Shown in pieces: positions 1 through 7,533 of a DNA stretch of 24,278 nt (its first letter is position 1; each line of letters starts with the position of its first letter). This stretch comes from JASGCK01 sp031538565. Its GTDB lineage: Bacteria > Pseudomonadota > Gammaproteobacteria > Burkholderiales > Burkholderiaceae_C. The stretch covers positions 1-24,278 of the forward strand of contig JAVKLS010000014.1 of assembly GCA_031538565.1 (NCBI GenBank). Direction: 5' to 3'. Made by a program: the position numbers and the translations under genes. The notes below the pieces were generated by a model that worked only from the letters and a program-made list of their open reading frames with translations, did not search any database and was not told where the DNA came from.

Positions 1-86
1 AATTCGCGCGGCTTGCGCCCCGCCTTGACCAATTCGACCATTTGCAATCTAAATTGCTCTGGGTACGGCTTGTTCTTCTCTCGCAT
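1..86 (-). CDS. IS3-family transposase OrfA, N-terminal fragment (runs off the window)
   Basis: The reading frame starts with ATG at 84-86 and runs off the window edge after 28 full codons. The peptide begins MREKNKPYPEQFRLQMVELV, the usual opening of IS3-family OrfA proteins, small helix-turn-helix DNA-binding proteins that are made alone or fused by programmed frameshifting to the DDE integrase OrfB. The ribosome binding site AGAAGGAG lies just upstream (minus strand, about 91-98). It is incomplete only because the window ends; nothing suggests it is broken. Confidence is high that this is an IS3-type orfA, low for the exact subgroup. Confidence 0.8.
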   Translation of the reverse strand, partial: MREKNKPYPEQFRLQMVELVKAGRKPRE

Positions 87-140
87 TTCGGACTCCTTCT
101 GTCTTATCGACAAAGTGTCCGTGAAATCGGGGTAACTTCA
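1..140 (-). mobile_element. IS3-family insertion sequence, transposase-proximal end (left copy, partial)
   Basis: The terminal sequence, read on the minus strand, begins TGAAGTTACCCCG and continues through a good ribosome binding site (AGAAGGAG) into the start of a transposase orfA. TG at the tip and the orfA type fit the IS3 family. The same sequence occurs in inverted orientation at the other end of the window, so the boundary at 140 is well supported by comparison; the shared bases GAT (141-143) could be either IS or coincidence. Only the transposase-proximal end is present; the rest lies outside the window. Confidence 0.85.
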
Positions 141-194
141 GATGGAGTTGAATTAGTCGTCCCTGCGAAATTAAAATTTGCAGCGCGTCTTTGA
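141..194 (+). pseudogene. possible C-terminal tail of a gene cut by the left IS
   Basis: Directly after the IS boundary an open frame reads DGVELVVPAKLKFAARL and then stops at TGA 192-194. It looks like a plausible protein C-terminus joined to the IS, which would mean the left IS copy interrupted a plus-strand gene. The stretch is only 17 codons and I do not recognise the protein, so this may be chance. From 195 to 266 I see nothing beyond the leader of the next gene. Confidence 0.25.
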
Positions 195-266
195 CCGAGG
201 TCCTTGAGCGAGGCGAAGTCATCTAATAGCTCCTTAAAATGAGCGCTGTTTAAAAATTGATTGCTT

Positions 267-1199
267 ATGTACTCTTATCTTTTTACCCGCTTCGCGGCAC
301 TTGGTCTTTTAGCTATTAGTGCGCTTTTGGCTTCTTGCGGCGGGGGGAGCTCGGTTGTCACTCCGTTTGCGCCCACGCGCGTTGTGGTGTTTGGTGATTC
401 GTTTAGTTTGACGGCCGCAGCTGGAAAAAACGCGTACACGGTCAACGATGGCAGCGCCAACATCTGGGTAAGTCAAGTGGCGGCCAGTTACGGCATTGGC
501 ACGATCGTCAACAACGCCCAAGCCAACGCAACCGTCGATCAGATTGCCGCACAAGTGAGTGCATTTGGTGCAAGTTACCAAGCGGGCGATTTGGTGCTGG
601 TTAGCGGCGGCTTTCGCGATCTTGTCAATCTGGGCGTGGCAAGCGGTAGCACGGCCGATGCTGCTGCCGCAAAAGGCGCGGCGTTAGCGGCTGTGGTTGG
701 GAACATCGTTGCTGCAGGCGCAGCGCACGTGCTTGTGGTTAATGCCTACGACTTGGCAAATACGCCCGCATCGATTGCTGGCTTGATGCCCAGCATTCCG
801 GCGCGGACGGCGTGTGGCAGCGGCCGCAGTGCGCTGATTCAATCTTTTAACGACAAGTTAAAAATCAATTTAACAACCCCTACCAATTTGGGCAACAGTG
901 TGCGTTTAGTGGACGCTGAGTCCTATATGAATTTGGTCTCTTGTTCCCCCACAACCTATTCTTTTGTCGATGCCACAACCGTGGTTTGCACCACTAAAAG
1001 CACAGGACTTGGGCTTGGTGCAACAGCGCAAGTGGACGCTAGTCTTTGCGCTCCAGCCAATGCGACGGGCGGGACGGCAACCACCTACACCACGCCTGCG
1101 TACAACAACTACGTGTTTGCTGACGTCATTTATCCCGCGCCTGCCCTCCATCGCTTGCTTGGCAGTTATGCCTATCAGCAAGCGATCGCACGCTGGTAG
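267..1199 (+). CDS. SGNH/GDSL-hydrolase-like lipoprotein
   Basis: A 310-residue exported protein. The N-terminus has a basic residue, a hydrophobic stretch and the lipobox LASC with Cys24, so it should be a lipoprotein, followed by a Gly/Ser linker. The segment VVVFGDSFS (Ser45) matches block I of the SGNH/GDSL esterase/lipase family. The later blocks are unusual: GGFRDL stands where GxND is expected, and near the C-terminus DVIYPAPALHRLLG replaces the usual DxxHP, so Tyr occupies the catalytic His position although another His follows. I chose ATG 267 rather than TTG 261 because it gives a clean signal peptide. Substrate unknown; possibly an envelope esterase or a non-catalytic relative. It converges on dacB with 33 bases between stops. 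Confidence 0.75.
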   Translation: MYSYLFTRFAALGLLAISALLASCGGGSSVVTPFAPTRVVVFGDSFSLTAAAGKNAYTVNDGSANIWVSQVAASYGIGTIVNNAQANATVDQIAAQVSAFGASYQAGDLVLVSGGFRDLVNLGVASGSTADAAAAKGAALAAVVGNIVAAGAAHVLVVNAYDLANTPASIAGLMPSIPARTACGSGRSALIQSFNDKLKINLTTPTNLGNSVRLVDAESYMNLVSCSPTTYSFVDATTVVCTTKSTGLGLGATAQVDASLCAPANATGGTATTYTTPAYNNYVFADVIYPAPALHRLLGSYAYQQAIARW

Positions 1200-1232
1200 C
1201 AAACCCCCAGCGGCTGACGGATGATGTGCTGC

Positions 1233-2684
1233 TTATTGCTGCGCCGTCCAGTCGATGAGCGAATCAAAAAACTCCCGCGCATTGGCGATAACGGCAGGGT
1301 GGTCGGAGTTGATCATCGCCACCAACACATAGCGTTTGCCATCCGCACTTTGTGAGTCCACGTAGCCCGCTCTAGCGGCTACGTTATTTAAGCTTCCTGT
1401 TTTTAAATGCGCCGAGCCAAGCTGCGCTTTGCTGCGTTTCAGTGTGCCATCCACGCCCACTTGCGGCAAAGACGCCAGTAGCTCGGGCATATAAGGCGCG
1501 CCGTAAGCAAGTTGCAGCAATCGCGCCAAACCAGCTGCGGTGATGCGTTCGCTGCGTGACAGCCCCGCGCCGTTGTCTAGCACGGGTGCGTCCACTTGAG
1601 CGCCTAAGCGGCGTTGCCACCAAGTCAGCACCGCGCTGCGTGACGCCTCAAAGCTGGCGGCTTTTTTATCGCTGGCGCTGAGTGTTAAAAACAATTGCTG
1701 CGCCATGACGTTGTTGCTAAATTTATTGATGCTTTGTATCACCTCGGCAAGCGGGGGGGAGTGGTAAACAAACGCCAGTTTGGCCTCTGGTCGATTGGGC
1801 CCGCTGTGCACCGCGCCCGTGATGCGTCCACCAAGACTCTCCCATACACCGCGCACGGCAAGTGCTGCAAAGGACGCGGGGTCGGCAAAGGCGACGGACC
1901 AAAAGCGCTCGCCACAATTTTGGGGGAAGCCGCCTAAAAAGCGGATGCGAGTGGCGTCGCCCACATCGGCTTTTAGGCTGGCAGGAAAGTCGCTGCAATC
2001 GCCTTTGATGAGTGGCACGGTTTTGGGCAGACTCACGCCGTACAGCGGCGGGTCGTATTGCACGGCAGCTACGCCTCCCATAGGCGTAAAAGTCATCGCT
2101 AAGGATTTGTAGTTGATGAGCAAACCATCAGGACTGGCGTTGTAGGGGCGGCGCGGCTCTCCATCAAAGGCGGCGGGATTTTTATTGGCGACCTCAAAAA
2201 TAGATGCGTCTAGCACGATGTCGCCGTTAATGGTTTGGATGCCCAGACTGCGCACGCGACTAAACAGCAGCCACAGGCGCTCGACGACTAGTTTGGGATC
2301 TCCCCCGCCTTTCATGATGAGGTTGCCATTTAAAACCCCGTCCTTGATAGTGCCATCCTTGACAGTCCCGTTTCTGCCCGCAGGGTCAATGAGCACCTGT
2401 GTTTGCCATGTGTAGGCGGGACCCAGCAACTCTAGCGCGGCAATGCTGGTGACTAGTTTCATCACCGAGGCAGGATTCATGACCGCATTTGCGCGGTGCG
2501 CAAGTAGCGGCTGTGTGCTGCGTGGGCTTGCATCAATCACGTACAGCGACACAGCATCTTGCGGAATTTTGGCTCTGGCAAGCGCCGCAGTTATCTCGGG
2601 TGGCAGGCTTTGCGCGGCAACACTTCGGACTGCAAGCCCCATGGCTACTGCAGCGAAGAAAACGAATCTGGATAATGCGGGCAT
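1233..2684 (-). CDS. dacB: D-alanyl-D-alanine carboxypeptidase/endopeptidase, PBP4 type
   Basis: A periplasmic peptidase of the S13 (PBP4/DacB) family that trims or cleaves peptidoglycan stem peptides. From ATG 2684 it is 483 residues, close to E. coli DacB (477). It starts with a signal peptide ending near VAAQ, then shows all three penicillin-binding motifs: SVMK (Ser73, Lys76), SNN in the FSNNVMAQQ segment, and KTG in LKTGSLNNVAARAGY near the C-terminus. GGGDPKL and DNGAGLSR are also typical of S13. A 15-base imperfect tandem duplication (2341-2370) gives a repeated KDG loop. Longer upstream starts exist (2714, 2774) but would overlap tsaB more deeply and spoil the signal peptide. Its start codon overlaps that of tsaB, so its promoter must lie inside tsaB. 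Confidence 0.92.
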   Translation of the reverse strand: MPALSRFVFFAAVAMGLAVRSVAAQSLPPEITAALARAKIPQDAVSLYVIDASPRSTQPLLAHRANAVMNPASVMKLVTSIAALELLGPAYTWQTQVLIDPAGRNGTVKDGTIKDGVLNGNLIMKGGGDPKLVVERLWLLFSRVRSLGIQTINGDIVLDASIFEVANKNPAAFDGEPRRPYNASPDGLLINYKSLAMTFTPMGGVAAVQYDPPLYGVSLPKTVPLIKGDCSDFPASLKADVGDATRIRFLGGFPQNCGERFWSVAFADPASFAALAVRGVWESLGGRITGAVHSGPNRPEAKLAFVYHSPPLAEVIQSINKFSNNVMAQQLFLTLSASDKKAASFEASRSAVLTWWQRRLGAQVDAPVLDNGAGLSRSERITAAGLARLLQLAYGAPYMPELLASLPQVGVDGTLKRSKAQLGSAHLKTGSLNNVAARAGYVDSQSADGKRYVLVAMINSDHPAVIANAREFFDSLIDWTAQQ

Positions 2685-3315
2685 GCCAAATTTTAGTTTG
2701 CCCGTTCGCAACATTCTTGCCTTTGATACCAGTACCGAAGTGATGTCCATCGCGGTGCAAGGCGGGGCAAGCATCTATGAGTTCACAGGCGCGGGCGCAG
2801 CGCAAGCGTCTGCCCGTTTGATTCCCGAAATACAGGCCTTGATGCGTCAAGCCGCACTTGACTTCAAGCAACTTGACTGCATCGCCTTTGGCGCAGGACC
2901 CGGGGCGTTTACGGGGCTTCGCGCTGCCTGCGCGGTCGCCCAAGGGCTAGGCTTTGCGGCAAACGTTCCGCTACTGCCGATTAGCACCTTGCACGCCGTG
3001 GCTTTGCAGCGCAGGCGTAGCACGGGCGATCTGCGCGTGATCGCCGCACTGGACGCACGAATGGACGAAATCTATTGGCAAGAGGTTGACTTCCAAACCG
3101 ACCCACTGGGCACGCCCGTGGGCGAACCCGCACTAGCCAAAGCCCACGCGCAATCGTTTGTGCTGGGCACGTCGCCCACGGCGCGGGTGCTGATCGATTT
3201 AGCGCAGCACATGCTGGCGCAAGGTCTGCAAGTACAAGCAGCCAACGCGCTGCCGCTTTACGTGCGCAACAAAGTGGCACAAACCACGGCAGAGCGGAGC
3301 GCACCGCAAACATGA
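2683..3315 (+). CDS. tsaB: tRNA threonylcarbamoyladenosine biosynthesis protein TsaB
   Basis: The 210-residue protein shows the TsaB hallmark start NILAFDTSTEVMSIAVQ and the segment FGAGPGAFTGLRAACAVAQG. TsaB is the inactive Kae1-like partner of TsaD; with TsaE the complex puts the threonylcarbamoyl group on A37 of ANN-decoding tRNAs in the cytoplasm. The frame is open back to 2443, but that part is antisense to dacB and not TsaB-like, so I start at ATG 2683; TTG 2698 would also work and sits closer to the usual TsaB N-terminus. It overlaps rimI by four bases (ATGA), making an operon with rimI and the UDG-like gene. TsaB-RimI adjacency is common in proteobacteria. Confidence 0.92.
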   Translation: MPNFSLPVRNILAFDTSTEVMSIAVQGGASIYEFTGAGAAQASARLIPEIQALMRQAALDFKQLDCIAFGAGPGAFTGLRAACAVAQGLGFAANVPLLPISTLHAVALQRRRSTGDLRVIAALDARMDEIYWQEVDFQTDPLGTPVGEPALAKAHAQSFVLGTSPTARVLIDLAQHMLAQGLQVQAANALPLYVRNKVAQTTAERSAPQT

Positions 3316-3641
3316 GCGCACACGAGACGCTGACCTTCACGCGCAAACAAGGCGACAAGGCGTTGGCTCGCATCGAGCTTTTGCGCGGCGTGGATGAGTC
3401 TGAAATTTTGCACGTCGAAACCGCCCCCGCGCACAGACGGCAAGGTCTTGCGCAAAGCCTGCTGATAGAGGCGCTGAACTGGGCGCGAAGCAATCAACGG
3501 ATGACCGTGTGGTTAGAAGTACGCACCAGCAATGTCCCCGCGATAGCGCTGTACGCAAAAATGGGTTTTGTGACCAGCCGCACGCGCAGGCAGTATTACG
3601 CGGATGGTGAAGACGCACTTGTGATGAAATGCAGCCTATGA
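3312..3641 (+). CDS. rimI: ribosomal protein S18-alanine N-acetyltransferase RimI, short form
   Basis: A GNAT acetyltransferase expected to acetylate the N-terminal alanine of ribosomal protein S18. The acetyl-CoA-binding segment VETAPAHRRQGLAQSLL and the C-terminal signature NVPAIALYAKMGF followed by RRQYYADGEDALVMK fit RimI closely. At 109 residues it is about 35-40 shorter than E. coli RimI (148): the opening helices of the GNAT fold, including the substrate-side region with the usual FPW-type motif, are absent. No upstream frame extension can supply them, because tsaB occupies the preceding sequence with an ATGA overlap. It may be a compacted but working enzyme or an impaired one. It overlaps the next gene by ATGA as well. 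Confidence 0.85.
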   Translation: MSAHETLTFTRKQGDKALARIELLRGVDESEILHVETAPAHRRQGLAQSLLIEALNWARSNQRMTVWLEVRTSNVPAIALYAKMGFVTSRTRRQYYADGEDALVMKCSL

Positions 3642-4285
3642 CAACCAACCTCCACCTAGATGCGCGGCAGCGTGCCATGCTGGCAGAGATGGGTGTGCGC
3701 GTGTGGTTGCCAAATCAAGCCAGTCCTGCACTTGCGCGGGCGATCAATACGCCTGCTGCAGAGCCAGTTGCCGCGTCGCTTGGAGCTGCTTTTGTAGGAC
3801 GCGAGCCTGCGCTGCGCCTGCCCGTGCTGAGCACCCCGCCAGCGCCCGCCAGCATAGCGCCTGTGCGCTACATCGTTGGCAACTTGCCAAACGGTGACGC
3901 CAGCTATGACATTGTTTTGGTGGGCGAAGCTTGCACGGGCGAGGCAGAAAAGTTGCTTGCTAATATGACGCGCGTACTCGGCGTGACTACTTTTGTGGCG
4001 CAGCTGGTGGTGGCGCAGACGGATGCGCAAGTGCTGACGAATCAGCTTTTAAAACTGCCCGCCAAGGTGGTGGTGGCGCTGGGGTCTCACAGCGCCAATG
4101 CGCTTTTGGGCGAGGCGGCACAGGCAGCTCCTTTTGGCAAATTGCGCGGCACGGTGCATCACGCCGATGGAATAAGCAGCAAAATTGTTGTGACTTATCA
4201 CCCGCAGCAATTGCTGCGAAGTACCGCGCTTAAAGCACAGGCATGGCAAGACCTGAAGCTAGCGATGAAACTTGTTGCTCTATAA
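3638..4285 (+). CDS. uracil-DNA glycosylase superfamily-like protein, reduced
   Basis: This 215-residue protein follows rimI with an ATGA overlap, the position where many betaproteobacteria carry a UDG-family protein. The C-terminal half supports that assignment: VVALGSHSANALLG, FGKLRGTVHH and VTYHPQQLLRS match the later motifs of family 4/5-type UDGs. The catalytic N-terminal motif is poor: instead of GExPGxxEDxxGxPFVGxAG it reads VGEACTGEAEKLLANM, as if the middle were deleted. Only one cysteine is visible, so the four-Cys iron-sulphur site of family 4 enzymes is missing. The first ~85 residues are low-similarity Ala/Pro-rich sequence. I call it superfamily-like and doubt ordinary glycosylase activity. 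ATG 3638 is preferred over 3629 because of the operon overlap. Confidence 0.7.
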   Translation: MTTNLHLDARQRAMLAEMGVRVWLPNQASPALARAINTPAAEPVAASLGAAFVGREPALRLPVLSTPPAPASIAPVRYIVGNLPNGDASYDIVLVGEACTGEAEKLLANMTRVLGVTTFVAQLVVAQTDAQVLTNQLLKLPAKVVVALGSHSANALLGEAAQAAPFGKLRGTVHHADGISSKIVVTYHPQQLLRSTALKAQAWQDLKLAMKLVAL

Positions 4286-4637
4286 TTCATTCTTAAGCAG
4301 TATGCGAAGAATCGCTGGAAACCTGCAACCTTCTAAACGACGATGCTGGGGTACGATCAAAGTGTTCAGAAAATCTGGTAACAGAAAAATGAACCACCCC
4401 AGCTAGCCAATCTTTTCATGGATGACTTCATGATTTCGCCTCGTACCTACGCTGTTTTGATAGATGGAGGCCGAGCGACCTACTTCCCGATGTGCAGCAA
4501 AAAGGTGTCAATATGCGTATTCATCGCATTGGGGCACCCTGTTAAAAAAGAAATGGTGGAGTATGCAGATTTAATGCTGTCATTGGTGTGAGCTTAATAA
4601 TCGGACATTGTGTAACTTATTTCATTTGGAGTTTTTC
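4286..4637. other. intergenic region upstream of the transhydrogenase operon
   Basis: This 352-base gap is the longest stretch without a recognised gene. It holds an 8-base inverted repeat, GCTGGGGT (4345-4352) and ACCCCAGC (4396-4403), separated by 43 bases, and a 57-codon ORF described separately. The pnt promoter presumably lies in its last part, but I could not pick a convincing -35/-10 pair. I see no tRNA, obvious intrinsic terminator or known riboswitch. Confidence 0.5.
4418..4591 (+). CDS. hypothetical 57-residue ORF
   Basis: ATG 4418 opens a 57-residue frame ending at TGA 4589-4591. The peptide begins MDDFMISPRTYAVLIDGG and contains a mid hydrophobic patch around VSICVFIALGH and an acidic-basic tail. 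I do not recognise the family and no strong ribosome binding site precedes it (TCTTTTC upstream). Supporting a real gene are the reasonable amino-acid composition and the otherwise empty interval; against it are its length and the weak initiation region. It could also be a decayed piece of a longer gene. Confidence 0.3.
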   Translation: MDDFMISPRTYAVLIDGGRATYFPMCSKKVSICVFIALGHPVKKEMVEYADLMLSLV

Positions 4638-5762
4638 ATGCGTATTGGTGTTCCCTTAGAGACCACGGCTTTTGAGACCCGCATTGCCGTTACCCCCGAA
4701 ACGGCTAAAAAGCTGGTCGCACAAGGGCATCAAATTTTTGTGCAAACAGGAGCAGGCGTTGCTGCCAGTTGCACGGATGGCGCATATGCCGCCGTAGGCG
4801 CAAGCATTACCGATGCGGCAACGGCGCTAGGCTGCGAGTTGGTGCTCAAGGTACGCAGCCCAAGCGCCGCCGAGCTTGTCGCCATGAACGGCGGCGCAAC
4901 GCTTGTCGGAATGCTCAATCCTTTTGACAAAGAAGGCGTGCAGGCTTTAAAGAGCAAAGGCTTGACGGCTTACGCCTTAGAAGCTGCGCCGCGCACCACA
5001 CGCGCCCAAAGCATGGATGTGCTGTCTAGTCAAGCCAATATCGCAGGCTACAAGGCGGTGATGATGGCGGCAAATGCTTATCAGCGCCTCATGCCTATGC
5101 TGATGACGGCGGCAGGAACAATTAAAGCCGCACGTGTTGTCATTTTGGGTGTGGGTGTGGCAGGCTTGCAAGCGATTGCAACCGCCAAGCGCCTCGGCGC
5201 CGTGATTGAAGCCTCGGATGTGCGCCCTAGCGTCAAAGAGCAAATTGAATCTTTGGGCGGAAAATTTATTGAAGTGCCTTTTGAGACCGATGAAGAGCGC
5301 GAAGCGGCCGTAGGTGTGGGTGGCTACGCCAAGCCTATGCCGCCTAGTTGGCTTGCACGGCAAGCGGTGGAGGTTGCCAAGCGCGTTGCCAATGCTGACA
5401 TCGTCATTTCTACCGCGCTCATTCCAGGTCGCGCCGCGCCAACCCTCATTACCGAAGACATGGTCAAGTCCATGAAGGCGGGTAGCGTGATTGTGGACAT
5501 GGCGGCAGGCAAAGGCATAGGTACAAATGGCGAGGCGGGTGGCGGCGGCAATTGCCCGTTGACCCAGACCAACCAAACCATCGTTTGCCACGGCGTCACC
5601 TTAATTGGTGAGACCAACATTCCCGCGCTGGTGGCAGCAGATGCCTCCGCACTTTATGCCCGTAACGTGCTGGATTTTTTAAAGCTCATCGTTAGCAAGG
5701 AGGGGCAACTCGTATGCCCTGCGGACGACGACATCGTGCAAGCGTGTTTGATGACGAAGTAA
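4638..5762 (+). CDS. pntAA: NAD(P) transhydrogenase subunit alpha part 1 (NAD(H)-binding domain I)
   Basis: First subunit of the three-gene form of proton-translocating transhydrogenase, which transfers hydride between NADH and NADP+ at the cytoplasmic membrane. Domain I binds NAD(H) in the cytoplasm. The 374-residue protein begins MRIGVPLETTAFETRIAVTP, carries RAQSMDVLSSQANIAGYKAV (the conserved RQD-loop region of the family) and the nucleotide-binding VVILGVGVAGLQAIATAKRLGA, then KPMPPSWL and TALIPGRAAPTLIT. ATG 4638 follows GGAG at 4628-4631 with good spacing; ATG 4608 would add ten unrelated residues. It is followed after 23 bases by pntAB. Confidence 0.95.
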   Translation: MRIGVPLETTAFETRIAVTPETAKKLVAQGHQIFVQTGAGVAASCTDGAYAAVGASITDAATALGCELVLKVRSPSAAELVAMNGGATLVGMLNPFDKEGVQALKSKGLTAYALEAAPRTTRAQSMDVLSSQANIAGYKAVMMAANAYQRLMPMLMTAAGTIKAARVVILGVGVAGLQAIATAKRLGAVIEASDVRPSVKEQIESLGGKFIEVPFETDEEREAAVGVGGYAKPMPPSWLARQAVEVAKRVANADIVISTALIPGRAAPTLITEDMVKSMKAGSVIVDMAAGKGIGTNGEAGGGGNCPLTQTNQTIVCHGVTLIGETNIPALVAADASALYARNVLDFLKLIVSKEGQLVCPADDDIVQACLMTK

Positions 5763-5785
5763 CAGATAACAAAGGAAATAAAACA

Positions 5786-6112
5786 ATGGAAGCCGTCTCC
5801 CCCACCATCCTCAATCTCATTATTTTTGTACTCGCCATTTACGTGGGCTATCACGTAGTGTGGACGGTTACGCCCGCACTGCATACACCGCTTATGGCGG
5901 TGACCAATGCCATCTCCGCCATCGTGATTGTGGGTGCGATGTTGGCTGCCGCTTTAACCGAAACCACGCTTGGCAAAACGATGGGCGTGCTGGCCGTGGC
6001 GCTGGCAGCGGTCAATGTGTTTGGTGGATTTTTGGTCACGCGCCGAATGCTGGAGATGTTTAAGAAGAAAGAGCGTAAGGTTGCGCCTACGGCTGAAGGA
6101 GCGCAAGCATGA
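5786..6112 (+). CDS. pntAB: NAD(P) transhydrogenase subunit alpha part 2 (membrane)
   Basis: A 108-residue membrane subunit with about three hydrophobic segments (LNLIIFVLAIYVGYHVVW, ISAIVIVGAMLAAAL, and VLAVALAAVNVFGGFLVTRRM) and a basic C-terminal tail (MFKKKERK). This matches the small PntA2 subunit that forms half of the proton channel domain II together with PntB. HTPLMAVTNAISAIVIVGAM is the typical family segment. ATG 5786 follows AAAGGAA; the frame open from 5714 overlaps pntAA and is not part of it. The stop overlaps the start of pntB by ATGA. Confidence 0.95.
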   Translation: MEAVSPTILNLIIFVLAIYVGYHVVWTVTPALHTPLMAVTNAISAIVIVGAMLAAALTETTLGKTMGVLAVALAAVNVFGGFLVTRRMLEMFKKKERKVAPTAEGAQA

Positions 6113-7533
6113 GCATGAATCTCGTCACACTGCTGTATCTCGTCGCGTCGGTTTGTTTTATCCAAGCGCTTAAAGGGCTGTCACACCCTACGACCTCTAT
6201 TCGCGGCAACGTGTTTGGCATGACGGGCATGGCGATTGCCACGCTCACCACCGCAGCGCTGATTTTTGAGATCTCGAAAGGCTCACTCGCTGGCTTGTCG
6301 TGGGTGTTGCTCGGGCTTTTGATTGGTGGCACGGCGGGCACGGTCATGGCAAAGCGCGTAGAGATGACCAAGATGCCCGAGCTGGTGGCTTTCATGCACA
6401 GCATGATTGGTCTTGCGGCGGTATTCATCGCCATTGCCGCAGCGGTGGAGCCGTATGCTTTTGGCATTGCCGCTAAGGGCGTGGCCATTCCTGGGGGCAA
6501 CCGCATCGAGCTGGCGCTTGGCGCATTTATTGGCGCGGTGACGTTTAGCGGCTCGGTGATTGCGTTTGGCAAACTGTCTGGTAAATACAAGTTCCGCTTA
6601 TTCCAAGGTGCGCCTGTGCAATTTAAAGGGCAGCATCAAATTAACCTCGCGCTTGGGCTTGCTACGTTATTTTTTCTATTTGGCTACTGGCATTCGCAAA
6701 GCGATATGGATTTTGCGCTGATTGTCGCGCTTGGATTTATTTTGGGTGTGCTCATCATCATTCCGATTGGTGGCGCGGATATGCCTGTGGTGGTGTCCAT
6801 GCTCAACAGTTATTCGGGCTGGGCAGCGGCGGGTATTGGTTTTTCGCTAGGCAACTCGATGCTCATCATTGCGGGATCGCTGGTTGGCTCTAGTGGCGCG
6901 ATTTTGTCCTACATCATGTGCAAGGCCATGAATCGCTCGTTCTTCAACGTGATTTTGGGCGGCTTTGGCGGCGAAGCGACCGCAGCTGCGACTGGCCAAG
7001 CGGTGCAGCGAAACGTCAAAAGCGGCAGCGCGGACGATGCAGCTTTTGTGCTTGCCAATGCCGAAACCGTGGTTATTGTTCCTGGTTACGGGCTTGCCGT
7101 GGCGCGCGCGCAGCACGCGGTGAAAGAGTTGGCGGCCAAGCTTACCGAGCGCGGAATCACGGTTAAGTATGCGATTCACCCTGTCGCAGGCCGTATGCCT
7201 GGGCACATGAACGTGCTGCTTGCCGAGGCGGAAGTGCCCTACGACCAAGTCTTTGAAATGGAGGACATCAATGGCGAATTTGGTCAAGCCGATGTCGCCA
7301 TTGTTTTAGGTGCGAACGATGTGGTCAATCCCGCCGCCATGACCAAGGGAAGTCCGATTTACGGCATGCCTATTTTGGAGGCTTACAAGGCCAAAACCGT
7401 CATTGTCAACAAGCGATCCATGGCGGCAGGCTATGCAGGCCTGGACAACGAACTTTTTTACATGGACAAAACGATGATGGTCTTTGGTGATGCCAAAAAG
7501 GTGATTGAGGACATGGGCAAGGCGATTGAGTGA
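6109..7533 (+). CDS. pntB: NAD(P) transhydrogenase subunit beta
   Basis: A 474-residue integral membrane protein with about eight or nine hydrophobic helices followed by the C-terminal NADP(H)-binding domain III. Family signatures include LGNSMLIIAGSLVGSSGAIL and FNVILGGFGG at the end of the membrane part, VIVPGYGLAVARAQHAVKEL, the segment IHPVAGRMPGHMNVLLAEA, and the C-terminal VIVLGANDVVNPAA-type loop and KRSMAAGYAGLDNELF. The protein completes a proton-pumping transhydrogenase with pntAA and pntAB; all three are present and intact. A ribosome binding site (GAAGGAG) lies inside pntAB. Its stop codon overlaps the start region of hslU, so hslU is the fourth gene of the same transcription unit. 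Confidence 0.95.
   Translation: MSMNLVTLLYLVASVCFIQALKGLSHPTTSIRGNVFGMTGMAIATLTTAALIFEISKGSLAGLSWVLLGLLIGGTAGTVMAKRVEMTKMPELVAFMHSMIGLAAVFIAIAAAVEPYAFGIAAKGVAIPGGNRIELALGAFIGAVTFSGSVIAFGKLSGKYKFRLFQGAPVQFKGQHQINLALGLATLFFLFGYWHSQSDMDFALIVALGFILGVLIIIPIGGADMPVVVSMLNSYSGWAAAGIGFSLGNSMLIIAGSLVGSSGAILSYIMCKAMNRSFFNVILGGFGGEATAAATGQAVQRNVKSGSADDAAFVLANAETVVIVPGYGLAVARAQHAVKELAAKLTERGITVKYAIHPVAGRMPGHMNVLLAEAEVPYDQVFEMEDINGEFGQADVAIVLGANDVVNPAAMTKGSPIYGMPILEAYKAKTVIVNKRSMAAGYAGLDNELFYMDKTMMVFGDAKKVIEDMGKAIE

Noticed and set aside
2341..2370. 15-base imperfect tandem repeat in dacB
   Set aside because: It keeps the frame and only lengthens a loop (KDG repeated); two units are too few to call a meaningful repeat.
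2443..2682. Upstream extension of the tsaB frame by 80 codons
   Set aside because: It is antisense to the well-supported signal peptide and SVMK region of dacB, and TsaB proteins start right at NILAFDTSTE.
4977..5591. Minus-strand ORF of 204 codons inside pntAA
   Set aside because: It is a His/Arg-rich shadow frame of a clear gene, with no family features.
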